DNA of 64,000 nt from Candidatus Sericytochromatia bacterium (lineage in GTDB: Bacteria > Cyanobacteriota > Sericytochromatia > UBA7694 > JACMQJ01). The stretch is from contig BPII01000005.1 of the NCBI GenBank assembly GCA_026004035.1, positions 1 through 64,000 on the forward strand, given 5' to 3'. Shown here one piece after another: positions 1 to 9,709 of the stretch (positions are counted from its first letter, which is position 1; each line of letters begins with the position of its first letter). The notes under the pieces were generated by a model. That model worked only from the letters and a program-made list of their open reading frames with translations. It was not told the origin of the DNA and searched no databases. Both the position numbers and the translations under genes were made by a program.

Positions 1-465
1 CATCTATAACACAAGCACTAGCTTTTTCTCTATTATTTTTATATAAATCTTCAGTCTTCAAATATCTTGCATTTGTTCTTTCTAAAACAAATACTTTTTC
101 ATTATTTCTTAAACTCCAATCTAATTGACCATAACCTACATCAATAGCATATACATATCTTGCACCTTTTTTTAATAAACAATCTGTAAAACCACCAGTA
201 GAAGCTCCAATATCAAGGAATACTTTATTTTGCACATCTATTTTAAATTCTTCAATAGCTTTTTCTAACTTTAATCCACCTTTACTTACATACTTATTTA
301 ACTCTTTAGTTACTATATTTCTTTATTTATATTAATTAATGTTCCTGGTTTATATATAGTTTTATTATCTACTTTTACAAGTCCTGAAATTATAGCTGTT
401 TGTGCTTTTTTTTTTGATTCAAAAATATTTCTATCAACAAGTAATTTATCTATTCTTACCTTCAA
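1..465 (-). pseudogene. tlyA: TlyA-family rRNA methyltransferase, frame-broken and cut by window start
   Basis: The minus strand encodes an S4-type RNA-binding N-terminus (about 466 down to 330, with RIDKLLVDRNIFESKKKAQ), then a FtsJ-like methyltransferase segment with KVFLDIGASTGGFTDCLL and the AIDVGYGQLDW motif. This domain order is that of TlyA/hemolysin-A-like 2'-O-ribose methyltransferases of rRNA. The S4 and methyltransferase halves lie in different frames; an extra dinucleotide near 318 breaks the frame. The probable TTG start overlaps the uppS stop (TTGA), which suggests translational coupling. The 3' end lies outside the window. The frame break may be real decay or a base-calling error. 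Confidence 0.75.
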
Positions 466-1258
466 TTTTCTTTTCCAAATCTTCTATTTCTTTTTTGAAA
501 ATCAAGTAATATGTCTACAAATTCCTTTATTGTAAAATCTGGCCAATTTTGTTTTTGTAATATATAACTCACTATAAGCTGATTGCCATAAGCAAGTAAT
601 TACTTAATCTATATTCTCCACTTGTTCTTATTATTAAATCAGGGATCAGGCAAATTCTTTGTATATAAATAACTTTCAAATAAGTTCTCATTTATTTCTT
701 CCAATAAAAACTTACCATCTTTAAAATCTTTTGCTATATTTTTACAAGCATTTATTATTTCTCTTCTACCTCCATAATTTGCTGCTACATTGAGTATTAA
801 TTTATCTTGTTCTTTAGTTTCATTTTCAATCCAATTTATTTTTTCTTTTAAACTCTCTTTAAATGCTAATTTATATCACCTATAAATTTGACTCTGACCC
901 CATTTTCTTTTAGCTCTTGACATTCATTTAGTATTGATTCTTCAAATAAGATTCATTAAAAAAGTTACTTCAGTCCTTACTTCTATTCCAATTTTCTGTT
1001 GAAAAAGCATAAATAGTCATTACAGGTAAATTTAGATAGCTCTAAATGTCTTTACTAATTCTTTTACAATACTAACACCTTTTTTATGACCAAATACTCT
1101 TGTTTTTCCCTTGACTTGTTGCCCATCTTCCATTACCATCCATTATAAAAGCGACATGTTTTGGTAGTTTATCGAAATCTATATTTATAGACTTAGCAGT
1201 ATTCTACACAATTCGAAGTAATGTTATTTTATTTTCTTCCTTTTTTAAAAAAAAACAT
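462..1258 (-). pseudogene. uppS: Undecaprenyl diphosphate synthase, multiply frameshifted
   Basis: UppS makes the C55 lipid carrier for peptidoglycan synthesis. Family signatures appear in the right order but in changing frames: LPKHVAL followed by MDGNGRW-like residues, GHKKGVSIVKELV, the YAFSTENW block, NGVRVKFIGDI, LNVAANYGGRREI, NLPDPDLIIRTSGEYRLSN, and a terminal RRFG. At least six single-base indels separate them, many in homopolymers, while the amino acids between breaks stay well conserved. The gene is normally essential, so either an intact copy exists elsewhere or these indels are sequence errors. It ends by overlapping the tlyA start. Confidence 0.75.
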
Positions 1259-1276
1259 CTATAAAACCTTCCGATT

Positions 1277-1526
1277 TTAACTATATGCAAATATGATTAT
1301 AACTGCTGGAACAAATAAAAATCCCATTCCTAACATAAACAGAAGTTAAACAAAATAAAAATAACTATACTTGTATCACTAGAGTTAATCAAGACTTTCT
1401 GAAATACTCTTAACCATTATTTTTTTATTTAATAGTAGTTATTGCTATATGGTAAAAACATAAGACTTGAAAGTAATGACAGATATTATGATAGTAAGTA
1501 TAGATAAGAGCATTTAATTTTTCCAT
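1277..1526 (-). pseudogene. Small membrane protein, frame-broken, unknown
   Basis: Between the CBS gene and uppS the minus strand has a start ATG followed, in shifting frames, by two hydrophobic stretches: MLLSILTIIISVITFKSYVF, and near the end LGMGFLFVPAVIIIFAYS before a stop. This looks like a small two-helix membrane protein with about three indels. I do not recognise a family. Position and orientation suggest it was cotranscribed with uppS and tlyA. Confidence 0.35.
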
Positions 1527-1548
1527 AAAATATTATATATACTTAAAT

Positions 1549-2090
1549 TTACTCAAATATAACTTTTAATAAATCCATACTACTTATTAAGCCAACCAAT
1601 ACACCTTCATTATTAACAATATATACCTGATGTATTCTATTTTTATACATTTCCTTTGAAACATTTTCTATTGTTGAGTTTTCTTTTGCTGAAAATACAA
1701 ATGTTTTCATTATATCTTTTACTTCTTTTTCCTCAAGATTTTTTACAAAAGACAATTCATTCATTAAATCGCTTAAGGCTAGACTTCTAGAATCTTTTTC
1801 ATAAGCATTTATTATGTGGTACAAAGATTCTGTATTACTATGAAGTAGTTTTATTAAATCTGTCTTACTGACTAATCCTAATAAATTATTATTTTGATTT
1901 ACAACAGGTAAAGAGTTTATATTTTTTTCTATTATTAGATGATATTGCATCCTTTAATTTTGCATTACTAAATATAGATATGACATTTTTATTCATTACT
2001 TCACTTGCTAGTATTTTACTTGGATGCTTTTTTATCTTTTACTAAAGGCTCCATATACATTTCTAAATCTTGTTCTTTAACCATTTTCAT
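1549..2090 (-). pseudogene. CBS-domain-pair protein, two frameshifts
   Basis: Restoring two single-base changes (near 2037 and 1948) gives a protein of about 180 residues. It starts MKMVKEQDLEMYMEPLVKDKK, continues through ASEVMNKNVISIFSNAKLKDA and reaches the intact 3' segment with INSLPVVNQNNNLLGLVSKT and a second CBS motif, HQVYIVNNEGVLVGLISS. CBS pairs bind adenosyl nucleotides and usually act as regulatory modules. A Shine-Dalgarno-like aagagg precedes the start. The 133-residue 3' frame alone could be translated, but it lacks the first CBS strand, so a broken gene is the better reading. Confidence 0.7.
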
Positions 2091-2257
2091 ACCTCTTAAA
2101 AATAATAAATTAAACTTAAACTCAATTTTTAATTCAAAAGTTAGTTTTTAAACTTTTATATAATTATACTTGATATTTTTAGCATTTTTTATTTTTACAT
2201 AATACTTTATTCAATACCTTGCACATTTTAATATAATTTAACAAACAAGATTAATAT

Positions 2258-2464
2258 ATGATATCTCTAAATTTTGCCAATTTTGATGACAAAAAATTAA
2301 ATAAAACTCAAAGAAAACTATTCTCAATTATCAATTATAAACTTAGAATTCATAATGAAAAACTGCTTAAAGTATTTTTATTCAAGTTTGATCTTGAAGC
2401 TAACTTTACAATAAATCAAAAAAATTATATAGAATCATTTAATTATTGTACTATTTATTCTTAA
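2258..2464 (+). CDS. Hypothetical 68-residue protein
   Basis: This is a short, Asn/Lys/Phe-rich frame with no recognised motif, signal peptide or membrane helix. A TATAAT-like hexamer lies about 25 bases upstream, but no convincing ribosome-binding site precedes the ATG. It sits between two broken minus-strand genes and would be divergent from the CBS gene. It may be a chance frame in A+T-rich DNA. Confidence 0.25.
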   Translation: MISLNFANFDDKKLNKTQRKLFSIINYKLRIHNEKLLKVFLFKFDLEANFTINQKNYIESFNYCTIYS

Positions 2465-2501
2465 ATATGTATCACAAGTATTGATTAATTATTATAAAAA
2501 T

Positions 2502-2811
2502 TTAATCACAATTACATAAACTTCTTAAATGTTCCCAAGTATATATTCCTGCTTTATGCATATCACTAAAGACAAAAGATAATGCATATCTTCCTACTTC
2601 TCCAAACTCTTTTATTGTTATATTATCTTTTATATGTTTTGTATTATCTCCTATTTGTACCTCCATGTCCGCCTCTACATTCAGCACAAGGACACATTTT
2701 TCTTAACATTTACGAGAATCATAATTACATGTTTTATTATCTTTCCAAATTATTTGAAACTCCTTTTCATTTAAAAGTTGATATTTTGAATGGATCATAC
2801 AATTTTTTCAT
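2502..2811 (-). pseudogene. DUF971 (GBBH-like N-terminal) protein, frame-broken
   Basis: The 3' frame has GRYALSFVFSDMHKAGIYTW, matching the DUF971 pattern (YAl-x-F-SDgH-x-xGIYtWeyLr). Upstream, in other frames, are EKEFQIIWKDN and the family's Cys motif LRKMCPCAECRGGHGG. About three indels separate the pieces. DUF971 is the small domain fused to gamma-butyrobetaine hydroxylases and also found alone; its stand-alone role is poorly defined, and the cysteines suggest metal or Fe-S binding. The ATG follows the phoX stop by three bases, so the two were probably one operon. Confidence 0.65.
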
Positions 2812-2814
2812 AAT

Positions 2815-4719
2815 CTATTCCTCAAAAGATGGCAACCCACTAATATAGCCTGCATAAGATTGTCTATCGTCTTCGGAAGAATTTTCAATAAAATTCTTTA
2901 TTGACTTTTTCTCTAAAAACATTTATTGATAAAGTTTTCTAATGGATGTTGTATGGTTAATAAATATATTGTGATTCTTTATTCCATCATCAAGACTCTT
3001 GAAACATGCCTGAAAATTCTGAACCTGTTGGACCAGTCATAACTCTGAATAATTTTTTACTATTTAGTATTATAAGCCCAAGCATAAGGCACAAAATGAT
3101 ATGGTGTATCCTCTGCTATCATTAATATGTTATTTCCAATATATCTTAAATTATCTGGGTTAGCTATATCTATTAGTATCACAGTAGTTTTCCTTAGCAT
3201 CTGGATTACTTTTCATCTAGTTTTCCTACCTGATATTAATTCCTCTATATAATTACCTTTATAGTCTTTGTCTAGACTAATTTTATAGACTACTCCACAT
3301 TCATTTAAAGGTAGCTTTAACATGATTTTGATTTATCATTTTCTAAATTATTGTAATTATCTAAGCATTCCTTTACTTATAGAACTCATAGCTAAATAAA
3401 GTACGATTTTTATCTTTATCATAAGTTATTCCTTCTTCTTTTTGAAACTCTGTTGTTCCACCAAGATATGCACCATACCTTCTCGTTTCTAAAAATGAAG
3501 CTGCTTTTATCAATTCATCATAGTTTTTAAACTTATTGCTTAAAGTAGAACCATTTTTTCCATCTCTCAACCTTATAACTATCGGTTTTATATCTCCTGC
3601 TTTTACTAATTTGAATCCATTTTTACCAATATCATTTTCATTTCCTAATTCAAATATGTCTGAAAAAGTTTATTTTTCTATCTATAATCTCTTTTACTTC
3701 TAAATCACTACCATGACCTAATTTTATCCATTTTAAATTTGCTTTTCCATTATTCTCTGAAGATATTTGTTCCCATTTGGCAATATATAAAGTACCCTTA
3801 GACAAATTCTTTCTCTTTATCAGCTATGAAAAGATATAAGTCCTCTAAAATCCCCATCATCTGTAATATACGCCGTTTTATTGTCAGGCATTACCAATGG
3901 CCATTTCTGGAGCACCTTTACCCATTGCATAGTGCTTTAGATTATTTTTTATATAAGATTTTCCATTTCTTACACCTACTTCTACTATATAACCATAGTT
4001 ATATGGGGTAAAATCATTTTCATCAGTTAAGTATTTATCTCTGCATTCTAGCAACAACACTACAGAAATAATCATTTAAGCTATTTTCGGAATCACATTT
4101 TTCAATATGAGAATCGCTTATATTTACTGTATTTTTGTCAAATCTTATGCCGTCAAAGAAAGTAATCTTCTTCAGCTGTTAAATGTGTATTCCATTTTGT
4201 AACAGAACTGGCACAATTAAGCATTGTTCCGTTTACAGGTAGAAAAATCAATATTTTCAAAATTTTTTAATTTATAGTGAATTATTATTTATTTTCTAAT
4301 TCTCCATAATATATTGCTCCTGGTGTTGTCTCAAAATGTGTTAAGTAAATAAGGTTTATTATTATCCTTTAGTATAGACAGTCCATCAGTTTCATTGCTA
4401 GATTAGTCATTTTATCATTAATATATATAGGTTCTTTTTTTTGATTGTAAATCAATTCCTGCTGTATTATTACCTATTTTATCACCACTTCTAAAGACAT
4501 TTTTGTATTCTAATTTATATGTTCTTTCTGTTTTATCAGAAAACTTTATTCTAGCAAATTCTGATACTCTTATGGACTTTTTTTCTTCGTTCATTTTTTG
4601 GTAACGTAGACATTATCGAATTCTATATCTACAATGTTTTTATTTACTTTAGTATATGAAGGTAATGATATTAATAATAAAAAACTAGTTGTTAAAAATA
4701 AATTTAATTTTTTATTCAT
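2815..4719 (-). pseudogene. PhoX-type (DUF839) secreted alkaline phosphatase, heavily frameshifted
   Basis: An N-terminal signal peptide (LNLFLTTSFLLLISLPSYT) follows a start preceded by aggat. Downstream, in changing frames, come PhoX family blocks in the correct order: YKLEYKNVFRSGDKIGNNTA, LLTHFE-like residues, NCASSVTKWNTHLTAEE, YNYGYIVEVGV, GKGAPEMAI, a GTLYIAKWE-like block, FLETRRYGAYLGGTTEF, and KLPLNECGVVYKISL. PhoX enzymes are exported Ca/Fe-dependent phosphatases that release phosphate from organic esters. More than ten indels are needed to join the blocks, with few substitutions in conserved positions. The gene diverges from the htrA gene. The terminal frame ends YAGYISGLPSFEE just before the DUF971 gene. 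Confidence 0.65.
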
Positions 4720-4857
4720 AAAAAATCCTAAATTAATAAAAATATTATACTATAAAGCAATGATTATATTCTAAAGCTAAAAAACTTTTTTATAAAAACA
4801 TTTCAATTTTAAAGTTAATTATTTATAATAATTTATAAAAAATAATTTTTAAAATGG

Positions 4858-4863
4858 TATAAT
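4858..4863 (+). promoter_or_regulatory. -10 box of the htrA gene, leaderless-type spacing
   Basis: TATAAT ends eight bases before the ATG of the protease gene and no Shine-Dalgarno sequence intervenes. A transcript starting about seven bases after the box would begin at or next to the start codon. No clear -35 hexamer is seen. Confidence 0.55.
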
Positions 4864-4871
4864 ACTTCATT

Positions 4872-6356
4872 ATGAGTAAAAAAATTAGTTTATACATATC
4901 ACTATTTGCAACAGGCTTGCTTGGTATCTTAGTAGGATCGTTTATAGTATCTAAACAAAAGCCAGAAGTGGATTATTCAACTGCAATAGCAAAATCATCT
5001 GAAGTTAAAAGTGAAAATTATAATTTATATGATTTAAATAAGAGTTTTATTAATATATCAAAAGAAGTAACACCAGCAATTGTAAGTATTTATTCTACAA
5101 AAATTATTAAACAAAATAGATATAGAGAATTTTTTGATGATCCATTTTTTAGAAGATTTTTTGGACCTGATATACCATTTCCTGATGATGAAAATCATCA
5201 AGAACAACAAGGGCTTGGTTCAGGAGTAATAGTTAAGAGTGATGGAACAGTATTAACAAATAATCATGTTGTAGATGGTGCTGATGAAATAAGTATTGTT
5301 TTATCAGATAAAAGAAGGTTCAAAGCAAAAATAATAGGTACAGATCCTAAAAGTGATATAGCGGTTATAAAAATTGAAAATCCCAAAGATTTACCATTAG
5401 CTAAACTTGGTGACTCTTCAAGTTTAGAAGTTGGTGAATGGGTCTTAGCTATTGGAAATCCTTTAGGTCTATCTTCTACAGTAACAGCTGGTATAATAAG
5501 TGCAAAAGATCGTTCTAACGTTGGAGTAGCTGATTTTGAAGACTTTATACAAACCGATGCAGCAATAAATCCTGGTAATAGTGGAGGTGCTTTAGTAAAT
5601 CTAAAAGGTGAAGTAATAGGTATAAATACAGCTATTGCATCAAAAACAGGTGGTTATATGGGTATAGGATTTGCTATACCAATTAACATGGCAAAAAAAG
5701 TTATGAATGATATATTAACAAAAGGAAAAGTTACAAGAGGATTTTTAGGAATACAAATACAAAATTTAAATGATAATTTGTCTAAAGCACTTAAAATCCC
5801 TCAAAATACAACAGGTATAGTTGTAGGCGATGTTTATAAAAATTCTCCAGCTGATAAAGCGGGAATAAAAAGTAATGATGTTATTATAAAACTAGATGGA
5901 CAAAGTGTAGAGGATGTAAATTCTTTTAGGAATGAAATAGCAAATAAAAATCCAGGTGAAACTGTTAAACTTGATATAATAAGGAATTCTAAAAATATTT
6001 CTATTAACGTTAAATTGGGTGAATTAAATCAAAGAAGTTTTGAAACAGAAGAAGAAAATATGGAATTACAAACAGAAAAATTAGGTTTCACAGTTGAACC
6101 ACTAACAGATGTTTTAAAAAATAGGCTTGGAATAAATAGAAGAATAAATGGTTTAGTTGTAAGTAAAGTAGAGGAAGGTAGTTCAGCTGAAGAAGCTGGA
6201 TTATTAGTAGGAGATGTTATATTAGAAATAAATAGAAATAAAATAGATAATATATCAGATTTTAATAAAATTGTAAAAGAAATAAAAAGTGGTGATTCTA
6301 TTTTATTAAAAATTCATAGAAACGGAAGTAATCTTTTGATTGCTTTTACTAAATGA
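4872..6356 (+). CDS. Do/HtrA-family periplasmic serine protease (DegQ/MucD-like)
   Basis: This 494-residue protein has an N-terminal hydrophobic anchor or signal (residues 7-26), a trypsin-like domain (about 60-265) and two PDZ domains (about 285-375 and 400-490). The catalytic triad is visible as His132 (LTNNHVVDGA), Asp162 (KSDIAVI) and Ser237 (NPGNSGGAL). HtrA proteases degrade or refold damaged envelope proteins. The length and two-PDZ layout fit DegP/DegQ rather than single-PDZ DegS. A FF/RR-rich loop after residue 85 matches the family's LA loop. It overlaps the next small gene by four bases (ATGA). The start is set by the upstream -10 box. Confidence 0.93.
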   Translation: MSKKISLYISLFATGLLGILVGSFIVSKQKPEVDYSTAIAKSSEVKSENYNLYDLNKSFINISKEVTPAIVSIYSTKIIKQNRYREFFDDPFFRRFFGPDIPFPDDENHQEQQGLGSGVIVKSDGTVLTNNHVVDGADEISIVLSDKRRFKAKIIGTDPKSDIAVIKIENPKDLPLAKLGDSSSLEVGEWVLAIGNPLGLSSTVTAGIISAKDRSNVGVADFEDFIQTDAAINPGNSGGALVNLKGEVIGINTAIASKTGGYMGIGFAIPINMAKKVMNDILTKGKVTRGFLGIQIQNLNDNLSKALKIPQNTTGIVVGDVYKNSPADKAGIKSNDVIIKLDGQSVEDVNSFRNEIANKNPGETVKLDIIRNSKNISINVKLGELNQRSFETEEENMELQTEKLGFTVEPLTDVLKNRLGINRRINGLVVSKVEEGSSAEEAGLLVGDVILEINRNKIDNISDFNKIVKEIKSGDSILLKIHRNGSNLLIAFTK

Positions 6357-6610
6357 TGTTAGACTTTTTAATAAACTCATTTCCACCACTTATACTATTA
6401 CTTTTTATATGGTCATCACTCACATTATTTTATTTCTTCATAAAAAGTCAAATAAAGAAAGAAAAAAAAATTATTAATAAAACTTCAAATAAAGATACTC
6501 GGGAGCTATCAGAAGAAGAAATAAATAATCTTGCAATATACGTTTCACACTTACCTAGACCAAAAGATTTACTAAAAAAATTGGAATTAGATCAAGAAGA
6601 TAATAATTAA
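6353..6610 (+). CDS. Small single-pass membrane protein, unknown
   Basis: An 85-residue protein starts inside the last codons of the htrA gene, so it is probably translationally coupled to it. One membrane helix (about residues 8-30) is followed by a Lys-rich segment and an acidic, helical tail containing SEEEINNLAIYVSHL. No family is recognised. The tight coupling suggests a role in the envelope next to the protease, perhaps as a partner; that is inference only. Confidence 0.65.
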   Translation: MMLDFLINSFPPLILLLFIWSSLTLFYFFIKSQIKKEKKIINKTSNKDTRELSEEEINNLAIYVSHLPRPKDLLKKLELDQEDNN

Positions 6611-6666
6611 TGCATATAAAATAAACTATATAGGTTTAATAATAAGTCTGAATATTATGAATTATA

Positions 6667-7746
6667 TCACTTTTTATTTACAAAAAATAACATTATAGAA
6701 CCAATTACTCCAAAAAGAATATTTTGTATCCATGCTGCAAGTAATGGGTTTAACTGTCCTGTTCCACCTAATGAACGACCAGTATTATATGTTATATACC
6801 ATACAAAAACAAGAGCAATACTAATTGCAACACCAAAGTATGTTCCCATCTTTGCAAATTTTATACCAATTGGAGCAGCTATTAAAGCTACAAAGAATGT
6901 TGCCAAAGGTAATGAGAATTTTAAGTAATAATCAACTTCCATTAATCTTGTATCTATACCTCTTTGTCTAAATTCTTGTAATTGTTTTGCAGCTTCACCT
7001 GAACTTTGCTCTTGAATTGATTTTTGATCTGAAAATATTGTTTTATTTGACAAATCTAATTCTATTTCCATAGTTTCAAAATTTGCTTCATAATGAACAA
7101 AACCTTCAGGTGAATATTTTCTTAAAGTTCCATTTTTTAAAATCCATTTATTATCTTCTCTTGTTGCTGTTTTAGCATTAATTATTTGAGGATATCCAAC
7201 TTTTGTATTGTCAAAAACAAATACATCTTCAAAAACTCCTTTTGCTTTATTTAGTCTCTCTACATAAAAATACCGTTCATCAGAACCTTTATTAAAAAGT
7301 CTTTCTTTTATAGGAGGTAATTTTTGATTAATTATCATATCTTTCATTATTTTTACACTTTGATGATTCGTATGTGGAACAACCTTTTCATTTATTAAAA
7401 ATCCTAAATAACTTATTATTAAAGAAGTAATAAGTATTGGAGTTATCACTCTTGTAAAACTTACACCACAAGCTCTAAGTGCTACGATTTCACTATCTTT
7501 TGATAATCGACCTAAAACTAGTAATGTTGCAAATAAAAATCCAACAGGAAAAGTCAATACTATTATAGCAGGCAAACTATACAGAAGTAAAGAGATTACA
7601 GCACTAGTTGGTAATCCTGTTTTTATTATCATATCAGCAAATAGAAATAAATTATTTGAAAGCATTATTACAACAAATGATGCAACACCAGCACTAAAAG
7701 GCTTTATTAATTCTTTTAATATGTACCTATCTAATATTTTAAACAT
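6667..7746 (-). CDS. LptF/LptG (YjgP/YjgQ) family permease
   Basis: This 359-residue protein has the YjgP/YjgQ layout. An N-terminal amphipathic start (ILDRYILKELIKPF) leads into three membrane helices within about residues 12-125. A beta-jellyroll-like periplasmic region spans about 130-260, and three C-terminal helices follow to residue 356. LptF and LptG form the membrane core of the LptB2FG transporter that extracts lipopolysaccharide from the inner membrane. Only one such gene is present here; some lineages use a single permease as a homodimer. It converges with the upstream protease operon. It supports a diderm envelope. Confidence 0.9.
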   Translation of the reverse strand: MFKILDRYILKELIKPFSAGVASFVVIMLSNNLFLFADMIIKTGLPTSAVISLLLYSLPAIIVLTFPVGFLFATLLVLGRLSKDSEIVALRACGVSFTRVITPILITSLIISYLGFLINEKVVPHTNHQSVKIMKDMIINQKLPPIKERLFNKGSDERYFYVERLNKAKGVFEDVFVFDNTKVGYPQIINAKTATREDNKWILKNGTLRKYSPEGFVHYEANFETMEIELDLSNKTIFSDQKSIQEQSSGEAAKQLQEFRQRGIDTRLMEVDYYLKFSLPLATFFVALIAAPIGIKFAKMGTYFGVAISIALVFVWYITYNTGRSLGGTGQLNPLLAAWIQNILFGVIGSIMLFFVNKK

Positions 7747-7813
7747 TTATTAAAAATAAATTATCAAGATTATATTTTATCATTACTTAATCAATTATCT
7801 TTTTAAATTTAGA

Positions 7814-7819
7814 TATAAT
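7814..7819 (+). promoter_or_regulatory. -10 box of the C39-like gene, leaderless-type spacing
   Basis: TATAAT ends six bases before the ATG, with only ttttatt-like bases between and no ribosome-binding site. The geometry predicts a leaderless mRNA. Confidence 0.55.
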
Positions 7820-7825
7820 TTTATT

Positions 7826-8725
7826 ATGTCTGATATATCAAAAATAAATAGACTTCAACAAGTAAGAACAGTTGAAGCTAGAAAAAAATATAGACAAGAT
7901 GTCCCTGAAAAAGGGAAAATATATTCTGATGTTTTTAGAAGTGAAGGTGATCCTGAAGAAACTATACAAGCTATTCTATATTTTGCTAAAAAAAAATTAA
8001 ATGATAAAGATGAAGGAAGAAAAAAAAGAGAACAAAACAATAAAAAAAAGAAAGAAGAGAAAAAATTTGATGAAAATAAAACTTATGTGATTTCAAGTCC
8101 TGTTTCAGAAACAATGACACAACCAAGAAAGAATGGTTGTGCTCCAACTTGTTTAGCAATGCTTTTAAGAAAATATGGACTTGTAAAAGATGTAAAAGAA
8201 GGATATGAAAAAGTTGAAAATTTAAGAGGTAAGGATGTAAAAGTTTTAAATGATACTGGTTTATCTTTAGAAGATATATCATCTTATGCACAAATGTTAG
8301 GTCTAAAATCAAGAGTTCAAAGAGGTGAAAATTTTATTGTTCAATTTGAAGGACTTTTAAGAGCTTTGAATATAGGTGCAACTCCTATTGCATCTATTCA
8401 ATTACCAGGCATGGGAAATATGAGGCATGCTGTTTTGGTAATAGGAATATCAAATGAAAAAGTCACAATTATAGATCCTGCACAAATAGAAGTTCAAGAA
8501 ATGACTATTGAAGAATTTCAAAAAGCATGGGGAAAACAAAGTGTTTCAAGTTATGGTGTTGGTTTAGCTTATGTTGAAGTATGGGGCCCTAATCCTCAAG
8601 GTAAAATTCATGAACATTTAGATTGGCTTTCTGTATTTCAAGAATTTACAAAAGATAAATTAATGATAAGTTCTATAAATTATAAAAAATCAGAAATACC
8701 AGCTGTTATACCTTTATTTTCTTAG
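7826..8725 (+). CDS. C39-like papain-fold protein with basic N-terminal region
   Basis: Residues 1-90 are hydrophilic, with a Lys/Glu/Arg-rich helix (about 55-85). A peptidase_C39-like domain follows (about 88-250). It shows the expected Gln99, Cys105 within NGCAPTCLAMLLRKYG, His201 within MRHAVLVIGI and Asp217 in TIIDPAQ. C39 domains usually remove double-glycine leader peptides during ABC export, but no ABC transporter domain or neighbour is present and there is no signal peptide. It may be a stand-alone cytoplasmic protease or amidase. It is convergent with the next gene and overlaps its end by 20 bases. Confidence 0.75.
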   Translation: MSDISKINRLQQVRTVEARKKYRQDVPEKGKIYSDVFRSEGDPEETIQAILYFAKKKLNDKDEGRKKREQNNKKKKEEKKFDENKTYVISSPVSETMTQPRKNGCAPTCLAMLLRKYGLVKDVKEGYEKVENLRGKDVKVLNDTGLSLEDISSYAQMLGLKSRVQRGENFIVQFEGLLRALNIGATPIASIQLPGMGNMRHAVLVIGISNEKVTIIDPAQIEVQEMTIEEFQKAWGKQSVSSYGVGLAYVEVWGPNPQGKIHEHLDWLSVFQEFTKDKLMISSINYKKSEIPAVIPLFS

Positions 8726-9146
8726 TAGAACATGAGCTTGAACATGAAGAACCGCATGAACTTTTTATTTTTTTACTAGAAACTTCAAATTTTATACTAA
8801 TATTTTCTACAGGTAAAGATGCTATTTCTCTTTTTATTTTATGAATATTACATTTTTTACAATAAATACCAATGTAATTACAATCTGAACATATTTCTTC
8901 TAAGTTATTTTGAATTAAAAAAATTTTATTTTTATCAAAAGTTAAATCATGTATTGATAAATTATTATTATCAAAGTAATCTACTAAATGGTGAATATTT
9001 TTATTTATAATAATAGATATTTCTCGTAATGAATTATTAATAGAACACTTTTGACAAAATTTATTATATAAATCACATTCTATACAAATATCTTTTAAAT
9101 TATTTACTAAATTATCTAATTTTTTTATATCAAATTCTAAATCCAT
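8706..9146 (-). CDS. Cys-rich protein with duplicated CxxC-x7-CxxC modules and Ser/Cys tail
   Basis: In this 146-residue protein an internal duplication is visible: CIECDLYNKFCQKC (about residues 21-34) and CSDCNYIGIYCKKC (about 85-98), each following a helical DNLxxNLxxI-like segment. The C-terminus has SSCGSSCSSSCST. Each module could bind one Zn or an Fe-S cluster. The tail resembles metal-binding or modified Ser/Cys tails, but I recognise no family. It follows rimI by two bases in the same operon and overlaps the end of the convergent C39-like gene. Confidence 0.7.
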   Translation of the reverse strand: MDLEFDIKKLDNLVNNLKDICIECDLYNKFCQKCSINNSLREISIIINKNIHHLVDYFDNNNLSIHDLTFDKNKIFLIQNNLEEICSDCNYIGIYCKKCNIHKIKREIASLPVENISIKFEVSSKKIKSSCGSSCSSSCSTKKIKV

Positions 9147-9148
9147 AT

Positions 9149-9634
9149 TTAATCTATTGTATCTAAAAAATTTTTATATTGTTCAGTATTTATTTCTTCT
9201 GTCCACATAATAAGAGCATCTTCTCCATCTTGGTGATAATATTTTTTTCTTCTACCTTTTACTGAAAAACCAAATTTTTGATATAGTTTTTGAGCAGGAA
9301 TATTACTTTCTTTAACCTCTAAAGTTGCCCATTTAGCACCTTTTTTTATACCTTCTCTAAGAAGATTTAACAATATTTTTTGTCCTATTTTATTTTTCCT
9401 GTAATCAGGTAAAACTCCCATTATTGTTATATGAACTTCATCTATTATTATCCAAGCACCACCATATGCAATTATTTTATTTTCGTTATTATCTTTAGCT
9501 ACAAGATATATACATTCTTCTTTATCTATTTCTCTCTCAAAAGGTGTTGGTATCCAATTATTACCAAAACAGATTTTTTCTATTTCAAGAACTTTATTTA
9601 TATCTTTTTTATCTAATTTTTCTATTACTATCAT
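9149..9634 (-). CDS. rimI: GNAT acetyltransferase, RimI-like
   Basis: This 161-residue GNAT-fold enzyme resembles ribosomal-protein S18 N-alpha-acetyltransferase. The acetyl-CoA pyrophosphate loop is seen in VLPDYRKNKIGQKIL (R/Q-x-x-G-x pattern), followed by a helix, the ATLEVKESNIPAQKLYQKFG block with the RimI-typical LEV-x-x-N-x-x-A-x-x-LY signature, and KYYHQDGEDALIM. It would acetylate the N-terminus of S18 using acetyl-CoA in the cytoplasm. It is first in a two-gene operon with the Cys-rich protein. Confidence 0.85.
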   Translation of the reverse strand: MIVIEKLDKKDINKVLEIEKICFGNNWIPTPFEREIDKEECIYLVAKDNNENKIIAYGGAWIIIDEVHITIMGVLPDYRKNKIGQKILLNLLREGIKKGAKWATLEVKESNIPAQKLYQKFGFSVKGRRKKYYHQDGEDALIMWTEEINTEQYKNFLDTID

Positions 9635-9709
9635 TTTTTACTGAATTGTTATTTTTAATAAAATGTTTATGTTTAAGTTTTTAGATTTTTAATTTGGAAT
9701 GTTAATTTA

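Noticed and set aside
880-905. The string gactctgacccc resembles the ggggtcagagtc motif often seen near small mobile elements.
   Set aside because: On the minus strand it simply encodes NGVRVKF of the broken uppS gene.
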